Below the pieces are notes generated by a model. The model did not search any database and was not told the origin of the DNA. It saw nothing but the letters and a program-made list of their open reading frames with translations. The translations under genes were made by a program, and so were the position numbers. A stretch of 64,000 nt of DNA from the NCBI GenBank assembly GCA_043585095.1, contig CP121321.1:3286001-3350000 (forward strand). Direction: 5' to 3'. Source of the DNA: JANQIO01 sp043585095 (lineage in GTDB: Bacteria > Pseudomonadota > Gammaproteobacteria > Pseudomonadales > Halieaceae). Of the stretch, positions 7,634 to 16,164 are shown one piece after another; the stretch's first letter is position 1, and the number at the start of each line of letters is the position of its first letter.

Positions 7634-9040
7634 ATGTCAGAGAGCACTCTGAACTTAATCAAAGAAAGTGAAGCCCGCTGGGTAGACTTACGTTTCACCG
7701 ACACCAAGGGCAAGGAGCAACACGTCTCCATCCCATCAACCGAGGTGGATGCTGATTTCTTCGAGGGGGGCAAAATGTTTGACGGCTCCTCTATTTCAGG
7801 CTGGAAAGGCATTAATGAGTCAGACATGATTCTTATGCCTGATGACTCCACGTCAATCCTGGATCCGTTCACCGATGAGCCTACCGTCATTTTGCGCTGC
7901 GATATTGTCGAGCCCTCTACGATGCAGGGCTACAACCGCGATCCGCGCTCTGTCGCCAAACGTGCCGAGGAGTACCTGAAGTCTACCGGCCTGGGTGATA
8001 CCGCCTACTTTGGTAACGAGCCGGAATTTTTCATCTTTGATGATGTGAAATGGCACGCAGACATGAGCGGTGCTGGATATAGCATAGGCTCCGAGGAAGC
8101 GGCCTGGGCGTCCAACCAGTCATTTGAAGACGGCAACACGGGTCACCGACCCGGCGTTAAAGGCGGCTACTTCCCGGTACCACCTGTTGATTCACTGCAT
8201 GACATCCGTGCAGCGATGTGTGGTGCCATGGAGCAAATGGGCCTGCCGATCGAAGTACACCACCACGAAGTTGGCACGGCGGGTCAGTGCGAGATCGGTG
8301 TCCGTTTCGACACGCTGGTTGCCAAGGCGGATGCTACGCAAATCCTGAAATACTGCGTGCACAATGTAGCTCACGCCTACGGCAAAACTGCAACGTTCAT
8401 GCCCAAGCCTCTGGTTGGCGACAACGGCAGCGGTATGCACGTTCACCAATCTTTCGCGAAAGACGGTGAAAACGTGTTTGCAGGCGACAGCTACGCAGGC
8501 CTCTCCGAGACCGCGCTGTACTACATTGGCGGCATTATCAAACACGCTCGAGCTCTAAACGCGTTCACCAACGCATCAACCAACAGCTACAAGCGTCTGG
8601 TGCCAGGATTCGAAGCGCCGGTCATGCTGGCTTACTCAGCACGTAACCGCTCTGCATCGATCCGTATTCCTTACGAGCCCAACCCGCGCGGCAAGCGTAT
8701 TGAAGTGCGCTTCCCCGATCCAACTGCCAACCCGTATCTGTCGTTCGCGGCGATGTTGATGGCGGGCATTGACGGCATCACCAATAAGATCCACCCCGGT
8801 GATGCAGCCGACAAGGATCTTTACGATCTACCGGCTGAAGAAGCTAAAGCGATCCCCACCGTGGCCTCCAGCCTGTCTATGGCTTTGGAAGCACTGGATG
8901 CGGACCGTGAGTTCCTGACCGCTGGCGGCGTCTTCGACGATGACATGATCGATGGGTACATCGAACTCAAGTCAGAGGAGGTCGAGAAGCTGGATATGAC
9001 CACGCACCCCGTGGAATTTGATATGTATTACTCTCTGTAA
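7634..9040 (+). CDS. glnA: Glutamine synthetase type I
   Basis: 468 residues with the ATG at 7634, preceded by GGAGGAAAAGA-type Shine-Dalgarno sequence. An upstream in-frame extension to 7487 is rejected because it runs into the promoter. The enzyme makes glutamine from glutamate, ammonia and ATP as a cytoplasmic dodecamer. Visible motifs are the N-terminal beta-grasp domain (FFEGGKMFDGSSISGWKGI), the catalytic metal site EPEFFIFDDV, the ATP region HVHQSFAKDGENVF, the GS signature KRLVPGFEAPV, and the adenylylation site DKDLYDLP with Tyr397. The Tyr implies GlnE-type covalent control. Regulation by sigma-54/NtrC is visible upstream and an intrinsic terminator follows. Confidence 0.98.
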   Translation: MSESTLNLIKESEARWVDLRFTDTKGKEQHVSIPSTEVDADFFEGGKMFDGSSISGWKGINESDMILMPDDSTSILDPFTDEPTVILRCDIVEPSTMQGYNRDPRSVAKRAEEYLKSTGLGDTAYFGNEPEFFIFDDVKWHADMSGAGYSIGSEEAAWASNQSFEDGNTGHRPGVKGGYFPVPPVDSLHDIRAAMCGAMEQMGLPIEVHHHEVGTAGQCEIGVRFDTLVAKADATQILKYCVHNVAHAYGKTATFMPKPLVGDNGSGMHVHQSFAKDGENVFAGDSYAGLSETALYYIGGIIKHARALNAFTNASTNSYKRLVPGFEAPVMLAYSARNRSASIRIPYEPNPRGKRIEVRFPDPTANPYLSFAAMLMAGIDGITNKIHPGDAADKDLYDLPAEEAKAIPTVASSLSMALEALDADREFLTAGGVFDDDMIDGYIELKSEEVEKLDMTTHPVEFDMYYSL

Positions 9041-9057
9041 GCTCGAGAGTGACCGTA

Positions 9058-9082
9058 AGCCCGCTTCGGCGGGCTTTTTTTT
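9058..9082 (+). terminator. Intrinsic terminator of glnA
   Basis: AGCCCGC-TTCG-GCGGGCT forms a 7-bp GC-rich stem with a UUCG tetraloop (9058-9075), followed by a run of eight T. It is placed 17 nt after the glnA stop and separates glnA from the DUF4124 and ntrBC genes. Confidence 0.95.
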
Positions 9083-9164
9083 GCCTGTCATTTGTCGGGG
9101 GGCCCTATTTGCCCAGAGCCGCAATATTGGGGTACCTTACAGAACAGGCTTGGAGTAAATAGAG

Positions 9165-9773
9165 TTGAAACAGTCACTTAGAGCATTCTTGTCAGACTTT
9201 CCCGGGCGGCCGTCTATGGCGGCAGCCATACTGGGTCTGGTGGTCTTGCTGGCCGGCAGCGGCGCATCCGCGCAGGTGTACCGGGTTGTCGATGAGAACG
9301 GTAACGTGACGTTCACCGATAAACCGCCACCCAATGCTGAAAAACTCGATATTCGCACTCCCAATTCCTCAGCACCGCCTACTAATGGCGTCTTTCCTAA
9401 ATCATCTCCTTCGACGACGACCGACGGCGAAGAAGGCGAAGAGGGAACCAACTACACACTAAAGATTACCTCGCCGAGTGATGAAACGATTATCCCACGG
9501 GGCCCGGGCAATTTTTCAGTCAGTGCCAGCGTCTCGCCCTCCCTGCAGTCCGGGCACAAATTGCTCTTAATGCTTGATGGTAGCGCTCACGGTGAAGCCC
9601 AGCAGTCTGGCAGTTGGTCGCTTACCAACGTCTCCAGGGGCGAACATGCTTTGTCAGTTGCCGCCGTGGATGGCAGCAATAAGACACTGGGGACGTCTGC
9701 CTCGATAAAAGTCTACGTGTTCAGACCTTCGATCAACGATGTCACGCGAACCAACCCGGTCAGACCCCGCTAG
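9165..9773 (+). CDS. DUF4124 domain secreted/periplasmic protein
   Basis: 202 residues. An N-terminal signal peptide (hydrophobic core AAAILGLVVLLAGSG, cleavage near ASAQ-VY) is followed directly by the DUF4124 signature VYRVVDENGNVTFTDKPPP. Such proteins often sit between glnA and ntrB in gammaproteobacteria. After a Ser/Thr/Glu-rich linker (about 65-95), the C-terminal half looks like an Ig-like beta-sandwich (LKITSPSDETIIPRGPGNFS, LLLMLDGSAHGE, LTNVSRGEHALSVAAVDGSN). Function is unknown. The start is TTG 9165 with GGAG 9 nt upstream; the alternative ATG 9216 would shorten the signal peptide and has no clear ribosome-binding site. Confidence 0.75.
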   Translation: MKQSLRAFLSDFPGRPSMAAAILGLVVLLAGSGASAQVYRVVDENGNVTFTDKPPPNAEKLDIRTPNSSAPPTNGVFPKSSPSTTTDGEEGEEGTNYTLKITSPSDETIIPRGPGNFSVSASVSPSLQSGHKLLLMLDGSAHGEAQQSGSWSLTNVSRGEHALSVAAVDGSNKTLGTSASIKVYVFRPSINDVTRTNPVRPR

Positions 9774-9890
9774 CTTGCTCCCGAAAGCGCCACACCCCCA
9801 TATCAGTAGGCTCGCTGTGCTGCTGACGCTATAACGCCTCATGCGACGCCGCCTCTTTCACAGTAACAAATAGCCGCCCCTCACAATTTA

Positions 9891-9907
9891 TGCACTATAA
9901 TAGTGCA
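9891..9907 (+). promoter_or_regulatory. Palindromic NtrC-type site overlapping the ntrB promoter -10
   Basis: TGCACTATAATAGTGCA is a perfect 7+3+7 palindrome and fits the NtrC consensus (TGCACYA-N3-TRGTGCA). Its centre is also a TATAAT hexamer (9896-9901), so bound NtrC would cover a vegetative -10. In E. coli glnLp is repressed by NtrC at an overlapping site, so autorepression is the likely role here. A good -35 is not visible. The 358-bp gap 9774-10131 shows no other clear feature. Confidence 0.68.
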
Positions 9908-10131
9908 TGCCTGAGAGTCTTTCATCTCGCCATTTCGGACTCGGCGCCGGGGAAGCCTAACAACAGGATGCTTGTTAGCGCTTACTATCGCTACAGACTG
10001 GCGTTTCCAATACTGCATTATTCTGGGGCGTGATGAAGCAAGTGTGGCGTTATTTTTGCAAACAAAAGATGCCGTTAAACGGCGGGCTCAGCACTCGACT
10101 GAAACATGTTCAGCAACCCGGTCTAAATCCA

Positions 10132-11211
10132 ATGGACAGCGATTTCCAAGCACAGATTCTGGACAACCTGGCCACCGCCGTATTGGTGCTGGACAGTACC
10201 TTGCGCCTGGAGTTCATCAGTCCTGCCGCGCAGGCACTGCTGGAGCTGAGCGAAGCCCGGTCTATAGGCGAGCATATCGACGACTTACTCAACAATCAGC
10301 TCGGTTTCATTTGGGAGAACCATTCCGCTAGCCCACCTGAAGGCAGTTATACCAACCGGGGTCTAACGATGGTGGCTGCCACCGGGCAGGAGTTTGTCGT
10401 CGATTGCACCGTATCGCCTATGTTTGATCCGCAGCGCTCGCTGCGTGCCATTCTGGTAGAAATCCATCCCGTTGATCGAGTGCGCCGCATCAATCGAGAG
10501 GAAGGTTTACTAGTCACTCAGGAGAACACTCAGGCGCTTATCAGAGGTCTGGCCCACGAGATTAAGAACCCTCTCGGCGGCTTGCGCGGGGCTGCACAAC
10601 TTTTGGCAAGAGAGTTACCCGACCCCGCCCTGGAAGAGTACACGGGGATCATTATTGAGGAATCAGACCGTCTCCGCAGTCTGGTTGATCGGCTACTCAG
10701 CCCACACCAGCAGCCGCGGATGTCCGATATCAATATTCACGAGGTACTTGAGCACATCCGCACTCTAGGTGAGGCAGAGACAGGTGGTGAGGTGAGCTTC
10801 AAACGAGACTACGACCCCAGCCTACCCAGCCTGGAAGGCGACCGTAGCCAGCTGATACAAGCCATCCTGAATATCGTACGCAATGCGATTCAGGCAATGG
10901 AAATCAACAGCGGCGACAAAGCGATAACCCTGCGCACTCGGGTGCAACGCCAGTTCACCATCGGCACCAAGCGTTACCGCCTGGTGGCGAAGGTCAGCAT
11001 TATTGATAACGGGCCCGGCATTCCTGAAGACCTGCGCGAGTCACTTTTTATACCCATGGTCAGTGGCCGCCCCGACGGCAGCGGCCTGGGCCTGTCCATT
11101 TCGCAATCGATAATCAACCGACACCGCGGGCTCATTGAATGCCACAGCGAGCTCGGTCACACAGAATTCAATCTCTATATTCCTTTGGATGATAACAATG
11201 CAACGAACTGA
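10132..11211 (+). CDS. glnL: Nitrogen sensor histidine kinase NtrB (GlnL)
   Basis: 359 residues from ATG 10132. A longer GTG start at 10030 would add a 34-residue tail unlike the family. NtrB phosphorylates NtrC under nitrogen limitation and, with PII, dephosphorylates it under excess; it is cytoplasmic and lacks membrane segments. A PAS domain covers about 5-115 (LDNLATAVLVLDSTLRLEFI). The HisKA phospho-acceptor is IRGLAHEIKNPLGGL with His142. The ATPase shows the N box (ILNIVRNAIQAM), G1 (DNGPGIP) and G2 (GRPDGSGLGLSIS). ntrC overlaps its end by 14 nt. The promoter region carries a palindromic NtrC-type site. Confidence 0.93.
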   Translation: MDSDFQAQILDNLATAVLVLDSTLRLEFISPAAQALLELSEARSIGEHIDDLLNNQLGFIWENHSASPPEGSYTNRGLTMVAATGQEFVVDCTVSPMFDPQRSLRAILVEIHPVDRVRRINREEGLLVTQENTQALIRGLAHEIKNPLGGLRGAAQLLARELPDPALEEYTGIIIEESDRLRSLVDRLLSPHQQPRMSDINIHEVLEHIRTLGEAETGGEVSFKRDYDPSLPSLEGDRSQLIQAILNIVRNAIQAMEINSGDKAITLRTRVQRQFTIGTKRYRLVAKVSIIDNGPGIPEDLRESLFIPMVSGRPDGSGLGLSISQSIINRHRGLIECHSELGHTEFNLYIPLDDNNATN

Positions 11212-12601
11212 AAAAGTCTGGATTGTCGACGACGATCGCTCTATCCGTTGGGTATTAGAAAAGGCCTTGAGTCAGGCGGGGCTGGACATAGAGTGTTTCG
11301 AGAACGGCGAAAGCCTGCTGCGCCAGCTTGACCATAAAAAGCCGGACGCCATTGTCAGCGATATCCGCATGCCCGGCATGGATGGGCTGGAGTTACTGTC
11401 ACACATCCAGCAGAACGAACCCGCCCTGCCGGTAATTATCACTACTGCACACTCTGATTTAGACAGCGCGGTGGAGTCTTACCAACGCGGCGCCTTCGAG
11501 TACCTGCCAAAACCCTTTGATATTGAAGAGGTAGTCGCCGTAACCCAAAGAGCGCTGGCCCAAGCGCGTGAACATGGCATGGGAGCCAGCACCGAGGAAG
11601 CGGCACCACCGCCTACAGAAATAATCGGCGAAGCTCCGGCGATGCAGGAAGTTTTCAGAGCCATCGGCAGGCTATCGCAGTCCAATATCACGGTACTGAT
11701 CAACGGTGAATCCGGAACCGGTAAAGAGCTGGTTGCTCGCGCTCTGCACCGTCACAGCCCACGGCGCGCAGAGCCATTTATCGCGCTGAATATGGCGGCT
11801 ATACCGAAGGACTTAATGGAGTCAGAGCTGTTTGGCCACGAGAAAGGCGCGTTCACCGGAGCAAACGCTATGCGCAGGGGCCGTTTTGAGCAAGCCGACG
11901 GCGGCACTTTGTTTCTCGATGAGATTGGCGATATGCCAGCCGAGACGCAGACCCGGTTGCTGCGCGTGCTAGCTGACGGTGAGTTCTACAGAGTAGGTGG
12001 TCACACCCCCGTTAAAGTGGATGTACGCATCATTGCTGCCACCCACCAGGATCTGGAGCGGCTGGTAGACAATCGCAGCTTCCGTGAAGATTTATTCCAC
12101 CGCCTGAACGTTATTCGCATACATATACCCAAGCTTGCGGAGCGCCGTGAAGACATCCCCCAGCTGATGCGCCACTTCTTCGCACGCGCCGCAGAGGAAC
12201 TGGATGTGGAGACAAAAACGCTGCTGCCAGATACAGAGAAGTACCTGCAAAACCTCAGCTGGCCCGGCAACGTCAGACAGCTCGAAAACGCCTGCCGCTG
12301 GATTACCGTCATGGCGTCAGGCCGTGAGGTTCACCTAAGCGACCTTCCGCCAGAATTGGCTCTGGGCGCGTCGGACGACAGCGAATCGGATAACTGGCAT
12401 CAGTTGTTAAGGCGTTGGGCCGACAACGAACTGTCGCGCGGTCGTGAACAGCTCCTCGAACAGGCCATGCCAGAATTTGAGCGCATTATGATTGAAGCCG
12501 CTCTAGCGCACACCCGGGGTCGCAAACGGGACGCGTCGCAACTATTGGGCTGGGGGCGCAATACCCTTACGCGCAAAATGAAAGAACTTGGCATGCCCTG
12601 A
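11198..12601 (+). CDS. glnG: Nitrogen response regulator NtrC (GlnG), sigma-54 activator
   Basis: 467 residues from ATG 11198, which overlaps ntrB by 14 nt. The receiver domain has the acidic pocket DDD at 11-13 and phospho-acceptor Asp55 in IVSDIRMPGMDGLE. The AAA+ domain has Walker A GESGTGKELVARAL, the sigma-54-contacting GAFTGA loop, Walker B GGTLFLDEIGDMP and the R-finger region. The Fis-type helix-turn-helix closes the protein (RKRDASQLLGWGRNTLTRKM). It binds TGCACC-type sites like those upstream of glnA and ntrB and activates RNA polymerase-sigma-54. It is probably co-transcribed with the downstream trmL, whose start lies 7 nt beyond its stop. Confidence 0.97.
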   Translation: MQRTEKVWIVDDDRSIRWVLEKALSQAGLDIECFENGESLLRQLDHKKPDAIVSDIRMPGMDGLELLSHIQQNEPALPVIITTAHSDLDSAVESYQRGAFEYLPKPFDIEEVVAVTQRALAQAREHGMGASTEEAAPPPTEIIGEAPAMQEVFRAIGRLSQSNITVLINGESGTGKELVARALHRHSPRRAEPFIALNMAAIPKDLMESELFGHEKGAFTGANAMRRGRFEQADGGTLFLDEIGDMPAETQTRLLRVLADGEFYRVGGHTPVKVDVRIIAATHQDLERLVDNRSFREDLFHRLNVIRIHIPKLAERREDIPQLMRHFFARAAEELDVETKTLLPDTEKYLQNLSWPGNVRQLENACRWITVMASGREVHLSDLPPELALGASDDSESDNWHQLLRRWADNELSRGREQLLEQAMPEFERIMIEAALAHTRGRKRDASQLLGWGRNTLTRKMKELGMP

Positions 12602-12608
12602 CGCGAAC

Positions 12609-13088
12609 GTGTTCGATATTGTTCTCTACGAGCCCGAGATCCCTCCCAATACCGGGAATATCATGCGGCTGTGTGCCAACACAGGATGCCGCCTGCATCT
12701 GGTAGAGCCACTAGGCTTCGATCTGGATGAGAAGCGGCTCAGGCGGGCCGGCCTGGACTATAGAGATTTTGCCAGCGTGCGGGTCCATGAAAATTGGTCG
12801 CACTGTGCAGGCGCACTCACCGGCCGCATCTATGCACTCAGCACACGCGGCGAGTCGTCACATTGCGCTCCACGTTTTGAAGCCGGTGACGCACTGGTGT
12901 TTGGCCCAGAAACCCGCGGACTGCCCGACGAATTGCTGTTCAACTTGCCTGTCGAACAACGCCTTAGAATTCCCATGCTGCCACAAAGCCGCAGCATGAA
13001 CCTGAGTAATGCCGCCGCCGTCGTGGTGTACGAGGCTTGGCGTCAGCAGGATTTTTCAGGCTCAGGGGCCCTGACACCAAAACAATAG
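12609..13088 (+). CDS. trmL: tRNA (cytidine(34)-2'-O)-methyltransferase TrmL
   Basis: 159 residues from GTG 12609, close to the ~157 usual for this SPOUT enzyme. It methylates the 2'-OH of the wobble nucleotide of certain tRNA-Leu using SAM. Motifs are the N-terminal FDIVLYEPEIPPNTGNIMRL (NTGNI substrate loop), the knot region LVFGPETRGLP and the C-terminal IPMLPQSRSMNLSNAAAVVV typical of the trefoil-knot SAM site. A TTG start at 12588 would add seven residues overlapping ntrC; the GTG gives the family N-terminus. Confidence 0.93.
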   Translation: MFDIVLYEPEIPPNTGNIMRLCANTGCRLHLVEPLGFDLDEKRLRRAGLDYRDFASVRVHENWSHCAGALTGRIYALSTRGESSHCAPRFEAGDALVFGPETRGLPDELLFNLPVEQRLRIPMLPQSRSMNLSNAAAVVVYEAWRQQDFSGSGALTPKQ

Positions 13089-13108
13089 CGCCCGTATAGA
13101 TCGGGCGC
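13088..13108. terminator. Hairpin between convergent trmL and secB
   Basis: GCGCCCG (13088-13094) and CGGGCGC (13102-13108) form a perfect 7-bp GC stem with a 7-nt loop, in the 27-bp gap between convergent genes. No T-run follows on either strand. It may protect the 3' ends or help termination in both directions. Confidence 0.5.
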
Positions 13109-13115
13109 GCATCGA

Positions 13116-13643
13116 TCAGCTTTCGGCTTCGCTATCAGCCGGTGCTACCGCCTGCTGCTCCGCCGCCTTCTGCTGTGCTTGCTGCACGGCTTGCGCGTAA
13201 AGCGCTTCGAAGTTCACCTGTGCCAGCATCAACGCTGGGAAGGTGCCGCGAGTTGCGATGTTGTCGATGGTTTCCCGGGCGTAGGGAAACAGCATATTGG
13301 GGCAGTAAATAGCTAACACCTGCCGCAGTTCTTCGCCTTCCAGACCGCGCGCCAGGAAAATACCTGCCTGTTGAACTTCGATTAAAAAAGCCGTTTGTTC
13401 TTCTAGCTTGGCGGTGACCGTGATGGTCAAAACAACCTCGTAGTTGTCGCCATCGATCAGTGAACTGGTAGTGCGCAAGTCAACGTTTACCTGCGGCTTG
13501 TATTCCTTGCGGAAAATATCCGGGGCGGCAGGCGATTCAAAGGACAGGTCTTTCAAAAAGACCCGCTGTAATGCGAATTGCTGGCCCGGCTGTGCTTCAG
13601 CGGCACCTGCAGCTGTCGCTTCGTTTTGCGGTTCATCAGCCAT
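13116..13643 (-). CDS. secB: Protein-export chaperone SecB
   Basis: 175 residues from the ATG at the complement of 13641-13643. GGAG 9 nt upstream supports this start, and an upstream extension would run into grxC. SecB is a tetrameric cytoplasmic chaperone that keeps preproteins unfolded and hands them to SecA. Family segments are FALQRVFLKDLSFESPAAP, VNVDLRTTSSLIDGDNYEVVL, FLIEVQQAGIFLARGL and the SecA-contact region YCPNMLFPYARETIDNIATR. The C-terminus is Ala/Gln-rich. The order rhodanese - grxC - secB matches E. coli yibN - grxC - secB. Confidence 0.97.
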   Translation of the reverse strand: MADEPQNEATAAGAAEAQPGQQFALQRVFLKDLSFESPAAPDIFRKEYKPQVNVDLRTTSSLIDGDNYEVVLTITVTAKLEEQTAFLIEVQQAGIFLARGLEGEELRQVLAIYCPNMLFPYARETIDNIATRGTFPALMLAQVNFEALYAQAVQQAQQKAAEQQAVAPADSEAES

Positions 13644-13669
13644 GTTTTCTATCTCCAAAAAAGAATTCG

Positions 13670-13933
13670 TTATTCGTTTGCCGCGAGCAGCGTGTCCAGT
13701 TCGCCGCGCTGCTCCAACAGCCACATATCATCAAAGCCGCCCACATGCTTTTCGCCAATCCATATCTGCGGAACAGTGTGGCGCTGACTCTCCTGGCGCA
13801 TTTGCTCGCGCAGCGCAGGATCGCCGTCAACGCCAATATCGGTATATACCACGCCCTTGCCGTCGAGCAGCTGGCGGGCACGCACGCAGTAAGGACAAAA
13901 GCGCGTGGTATACATTCGAACAGGTGTAGTCAT
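13670..13933 (-). CDS. grxC: Glutaredoxin 3
   Basis: 87 residues, one glutaredoxin fold. It reduces protein and glutathione disulfides in the cytoplasm. The redox motif is CPYC in YTTRFCPYCVRARQLL (Cys13, Cys16). The cis-Pro TVPQIWIGEKHVGGFDDM provides the glutathione-binding groove. It lies 3 nt after the rhodanese stop and 26 nt before secB, within one minus-strand operon. Confidence 0.96.
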   Translation of the reverse strand: MTTPVRMYTTRFCPYCVRARQLLDGKGVVYTDIGVDGDPALREQMRQESQRHTVPQIWIGEKHVGGFDDMWLLEQRGELDTLLAANE

Positions 13934-13936
13934 GGG

Positions 13937-14344
13937 TTATTTAACCAAAGGCAGTTGCTGCTGCCCCCACTCCATCATACCGCCGGTCATCCGGTAGACA
14001 CGGCTGAAGCCTTTAGCGCCCAGTGATTTGCCGGCTGCTCCAGACGACTGCCCCATTTTACAGACCAGAATCAGCGGCTTTTCGCGGTAAGCATCCAGTT
14101 CCGCTATACGTCCTTCCAACTTGGTGGCCGGGATATTAACGGCGTTGGCGATATGGCCTTTGCTGTATTCTGCGCTTTCGCGGAGATCCACGAACAGCCC
14201 GTCTTCGCTGTTCACCATATTAATGGCTTGCTGTGGGGACAGGCTTGCGCCGCTTTTGCGGGATTCGTGCTGCCACAGTAATACCGCAGCAAACAAAAGG
14301 CCGCCGACCAACATCCACTGTTGCGTGAGAAACTCGAAAAACAC
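13937..14344 (-). CDS. Membrane-anchored rhodanese-like protein (YibN type)
   Basis: 136 residues if the GTG at the complement of 14342-14344 is used; GGAA precedes it by 6 nt and it places one transmembrane helix (MLVGGLLFAAVLLWQ) at the N-terminus, as in YibN. A longer reading to 14452 is open but has a charged, atypical N-terminus. The rhodanese domain runs from about 45 to 130: LFVDLRESAEYSKGHIANAV, then the active loop LVCKMGQSSGAAGKSL, with catalytic Cys and a six-residue loop. It may transfer sulfane sulfur or act as a redox/membrane scaffold; the substrate is unknown. First gene of the rhodanese - grxC - secB group. Confidence 0.8.
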   Translation of the reverse strand: MFFEFLTQQWMLVGGLLFAAVLLWQHESRKSGASLSPQQAINMVNSEDGLFVDLRESAEYSKGHIANAVNIPATKLEGRIAELDAYREKPLILVCKMGQSSGAAGKSLGAKGFSRVYRMTGGMMEWGQQQLPLVK

Positions 14345-14557
14345 AGGTATTTCCGGAATGACAGCAAGTACCGACCGTCGGTGCTCGCGAAAGGGCGCCA
14401 AGTATACAGCGTCTTTACGGTCCTGAAAACGCGTGTTTCCGTGCCCCGACAAGTAAGACAGGGTACACTTTCACGGCGTACACCGGACGCTGATTTGCGA
14501 GCCTATCGGCATTGCAGGTCACCTACAAAAAATTCAGTTAGAGACTGTTAGACCGCT

Positions 14558-16108
14558 ATGAGCACGCCATTACGCACTCCCAGATTGCTTATTATTCTTG
14601 ACGGCTTCGGCTATCGCGAGGCACAGGAAGACAACGCCATTGCCAACGCAGACACCCCTGTTTGGGATCGCTTATGGGCGCAAGCACCGCATACGTTGAT
14701 CTCAGGCTCTGGAATCGACGTTGGACTGCCCGCCGGGCAGATGGGAAATTCCGAGGTAGGCCATATGAGCCTCGGCGCGGGCCGTGTGCTTTATCAAAAC
14801 ATGACCCGGATAGATCGCGATATCGAGCTGGGAGAATTCTCCAAAAACCCGGTGTACTGCGACGCCATCGATAAAGCCAAAGCCGCCGGGGGCGCAGTGC
14901 ATATTCTGGGCCTGTTATCGCCCGGCGGCGTGCACAGCCATGAACGCCATATCGCCGCCGCCATTGAAATGGCGCATCAACGCGGCGCAGAGAAAGTGTA
15001 CCTGCATGCCTTTTTAGATGGGCGCGATACTCCGCCGCGCAGCGCAGAAGCCTCTCTCAGTGCCATGGAAGATTTGTTTGAAAAACTCGACTGCGGGCGC
15101 GTCGCCAGCATTGTGGGTCGCTATTTTGCGATGGATCGAGATAACCGCTGGGACAGGGTGGAGCAGGCCTGGCAGTTGCTGACGGCTGCAAACGCGCCGT
15201 TTGCAAGCGAGAGCGCTACCGAGGGCCTGGCGGCCGCCTACGCTCGCGATGAGAATGATGAATTTGTGCAACCCACTGTCATCACTCCATCCGGCGAAGA
15301 GGCCGTGCACATTGCCGACGGTGATGCCGTTCTGTTTATGAATTTTCGCGCCGATAGAGCACGGCAACTTAGCCATGCCTTCCTCGACAAGGACTTCGAC
15401 GGATTTGATCGTGGCCACCTGCCTTCGTTGTCGGCCTATGTCACCACCACCGAGTACGCCGCATCTTTAGACGCGCCCGTTGCCTTTCCGCCCGAAGCGC
15501 TGACTAACGTGCTACCTGCCTACGTTGCTGACCTGGGCAAACGTCAGCTGCGCATAGCCGAAACGGAAAAATATGCCCACGTAACCTTTTTCTTCAGCGG
15601 CGGCAGAGAAGACAAGTTCGCGGGCGAAGAGCGCATTCTGGTGCCCTCACCCGACGTGCCCACTTACGACCTCAGGCCAGAAATGAGCGCCCCTGAAGTA
15701 ACCGACAAGCTGATAGAAGCTATTCATAGTGGCGACTACGACCTGATTGTTTGCAACTACGCCAACGGCGATATGGTGGGGCATACCGGCAACTACGAAG
15801 CCGCCGTGGCTGCGGTGGAAACACTGGACAGCTGTCTCGGCCGTGTCGAGGAAGCCGTCCTGGCAGCCGGCGGTGAAGCCTTGATCACCGCCGATCACGG
15901 CAACTGCGAACAGATGGTCGACTACGACGCCGGTCAGCTCCATACGCAGCACACCACCGAGCTGGTGCCGCTGGTCTATATCGGAAACCGGCAGCCAACG
16001 TTCACCGTTAGCGATGGCGTGTTAGCCGACGTCGCGCCGTCCTTGTTAACGCTGATGGGCCTGCCTCAGCCTGAGGAAATGACTGGACGCAGCCTGCTAT
16101 CGCTTTAG
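14558..16108 (+). CDS. gpmI: 2,3-bisphosphoglycerate-independent phosphoglycerate mutase
   Basis: 516 residues, normal for iPGM. It interconverts 3- and 2-phosphoglycerate in glycolysis, with two Mn ions. The alkaline-phosphatase-like metal site is seen in LIILDGFGYR and late in ITADHGNCEQM. The phospho-acceptor Ser is in QMGNSEVGHMSLGAGR. The substrate domain holds GLLSPGGVHSHERHI, AFLDGRDTPPRSA and VGRYFAMDRDNRWDR. The ATG at 14558 begins MSTPLRTPRLLIILDGFG. It is transcribed away from the rhodanese group and followed by envC, as in E. coli gpmM - envC. Confidence 0.97.
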   Translation: MSTPLRTPRLLIILDGFGYREAQEDNAIANADTPVWDRLWAQAPHTLISGSGIDVGLPAGQMGNSEVGHMSLGAGRVLYQNMTRIDRDIELGEFSKNPVYCDAIDKAKAAGGAVHILGLLSPGGVHSHERHIAAAIEMAHQRGAEKVYLHAFLDGRDTPPRSAEASLSAMEDLFEKLDCGRVASIVGRYFAMDRDNRWDRVEQAWQLLTAANAPFASESATEGLAAAYARDENDEFVQPTVITPSGEEAVHIADGDAVLFMNFRADRARQLSHAFLDKDFDGFDRGHLPSLSAYVTTTEYAASLDAPVAFPPEALTNVLPAYVADLGKRQLRIAETEKYAHVTFFFSGGREDKFAGEERILVPSPDVPTYDLRPEMSAPEVTDKLIEAIHSGDYDLIVCNYANGDMVGHTGNYEAAVAAVETLDSCLGRVEEAVLAAGGEALITADHGNCEQMVDYDAGQLHTQHTTELVPLVYIGNRQPTFTVSDGVLADVAPSLLTLMGLPQPEEMTGRSLLSL

Positions 16109-16164
16109 CAGTATGTGACAGGAGTGAGCTGCCGCAATGAGACACGTCAGCCGATGAGTTCTCG

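Noticed and set aside
13937..14452. Longer start of the rhodanese gene at 14452.
   Set aside because: The added 36 residues are charged and unlike YibN; the GTG at 14344 has a ribosome-binding site and places the membrane helix at the N-terminus.
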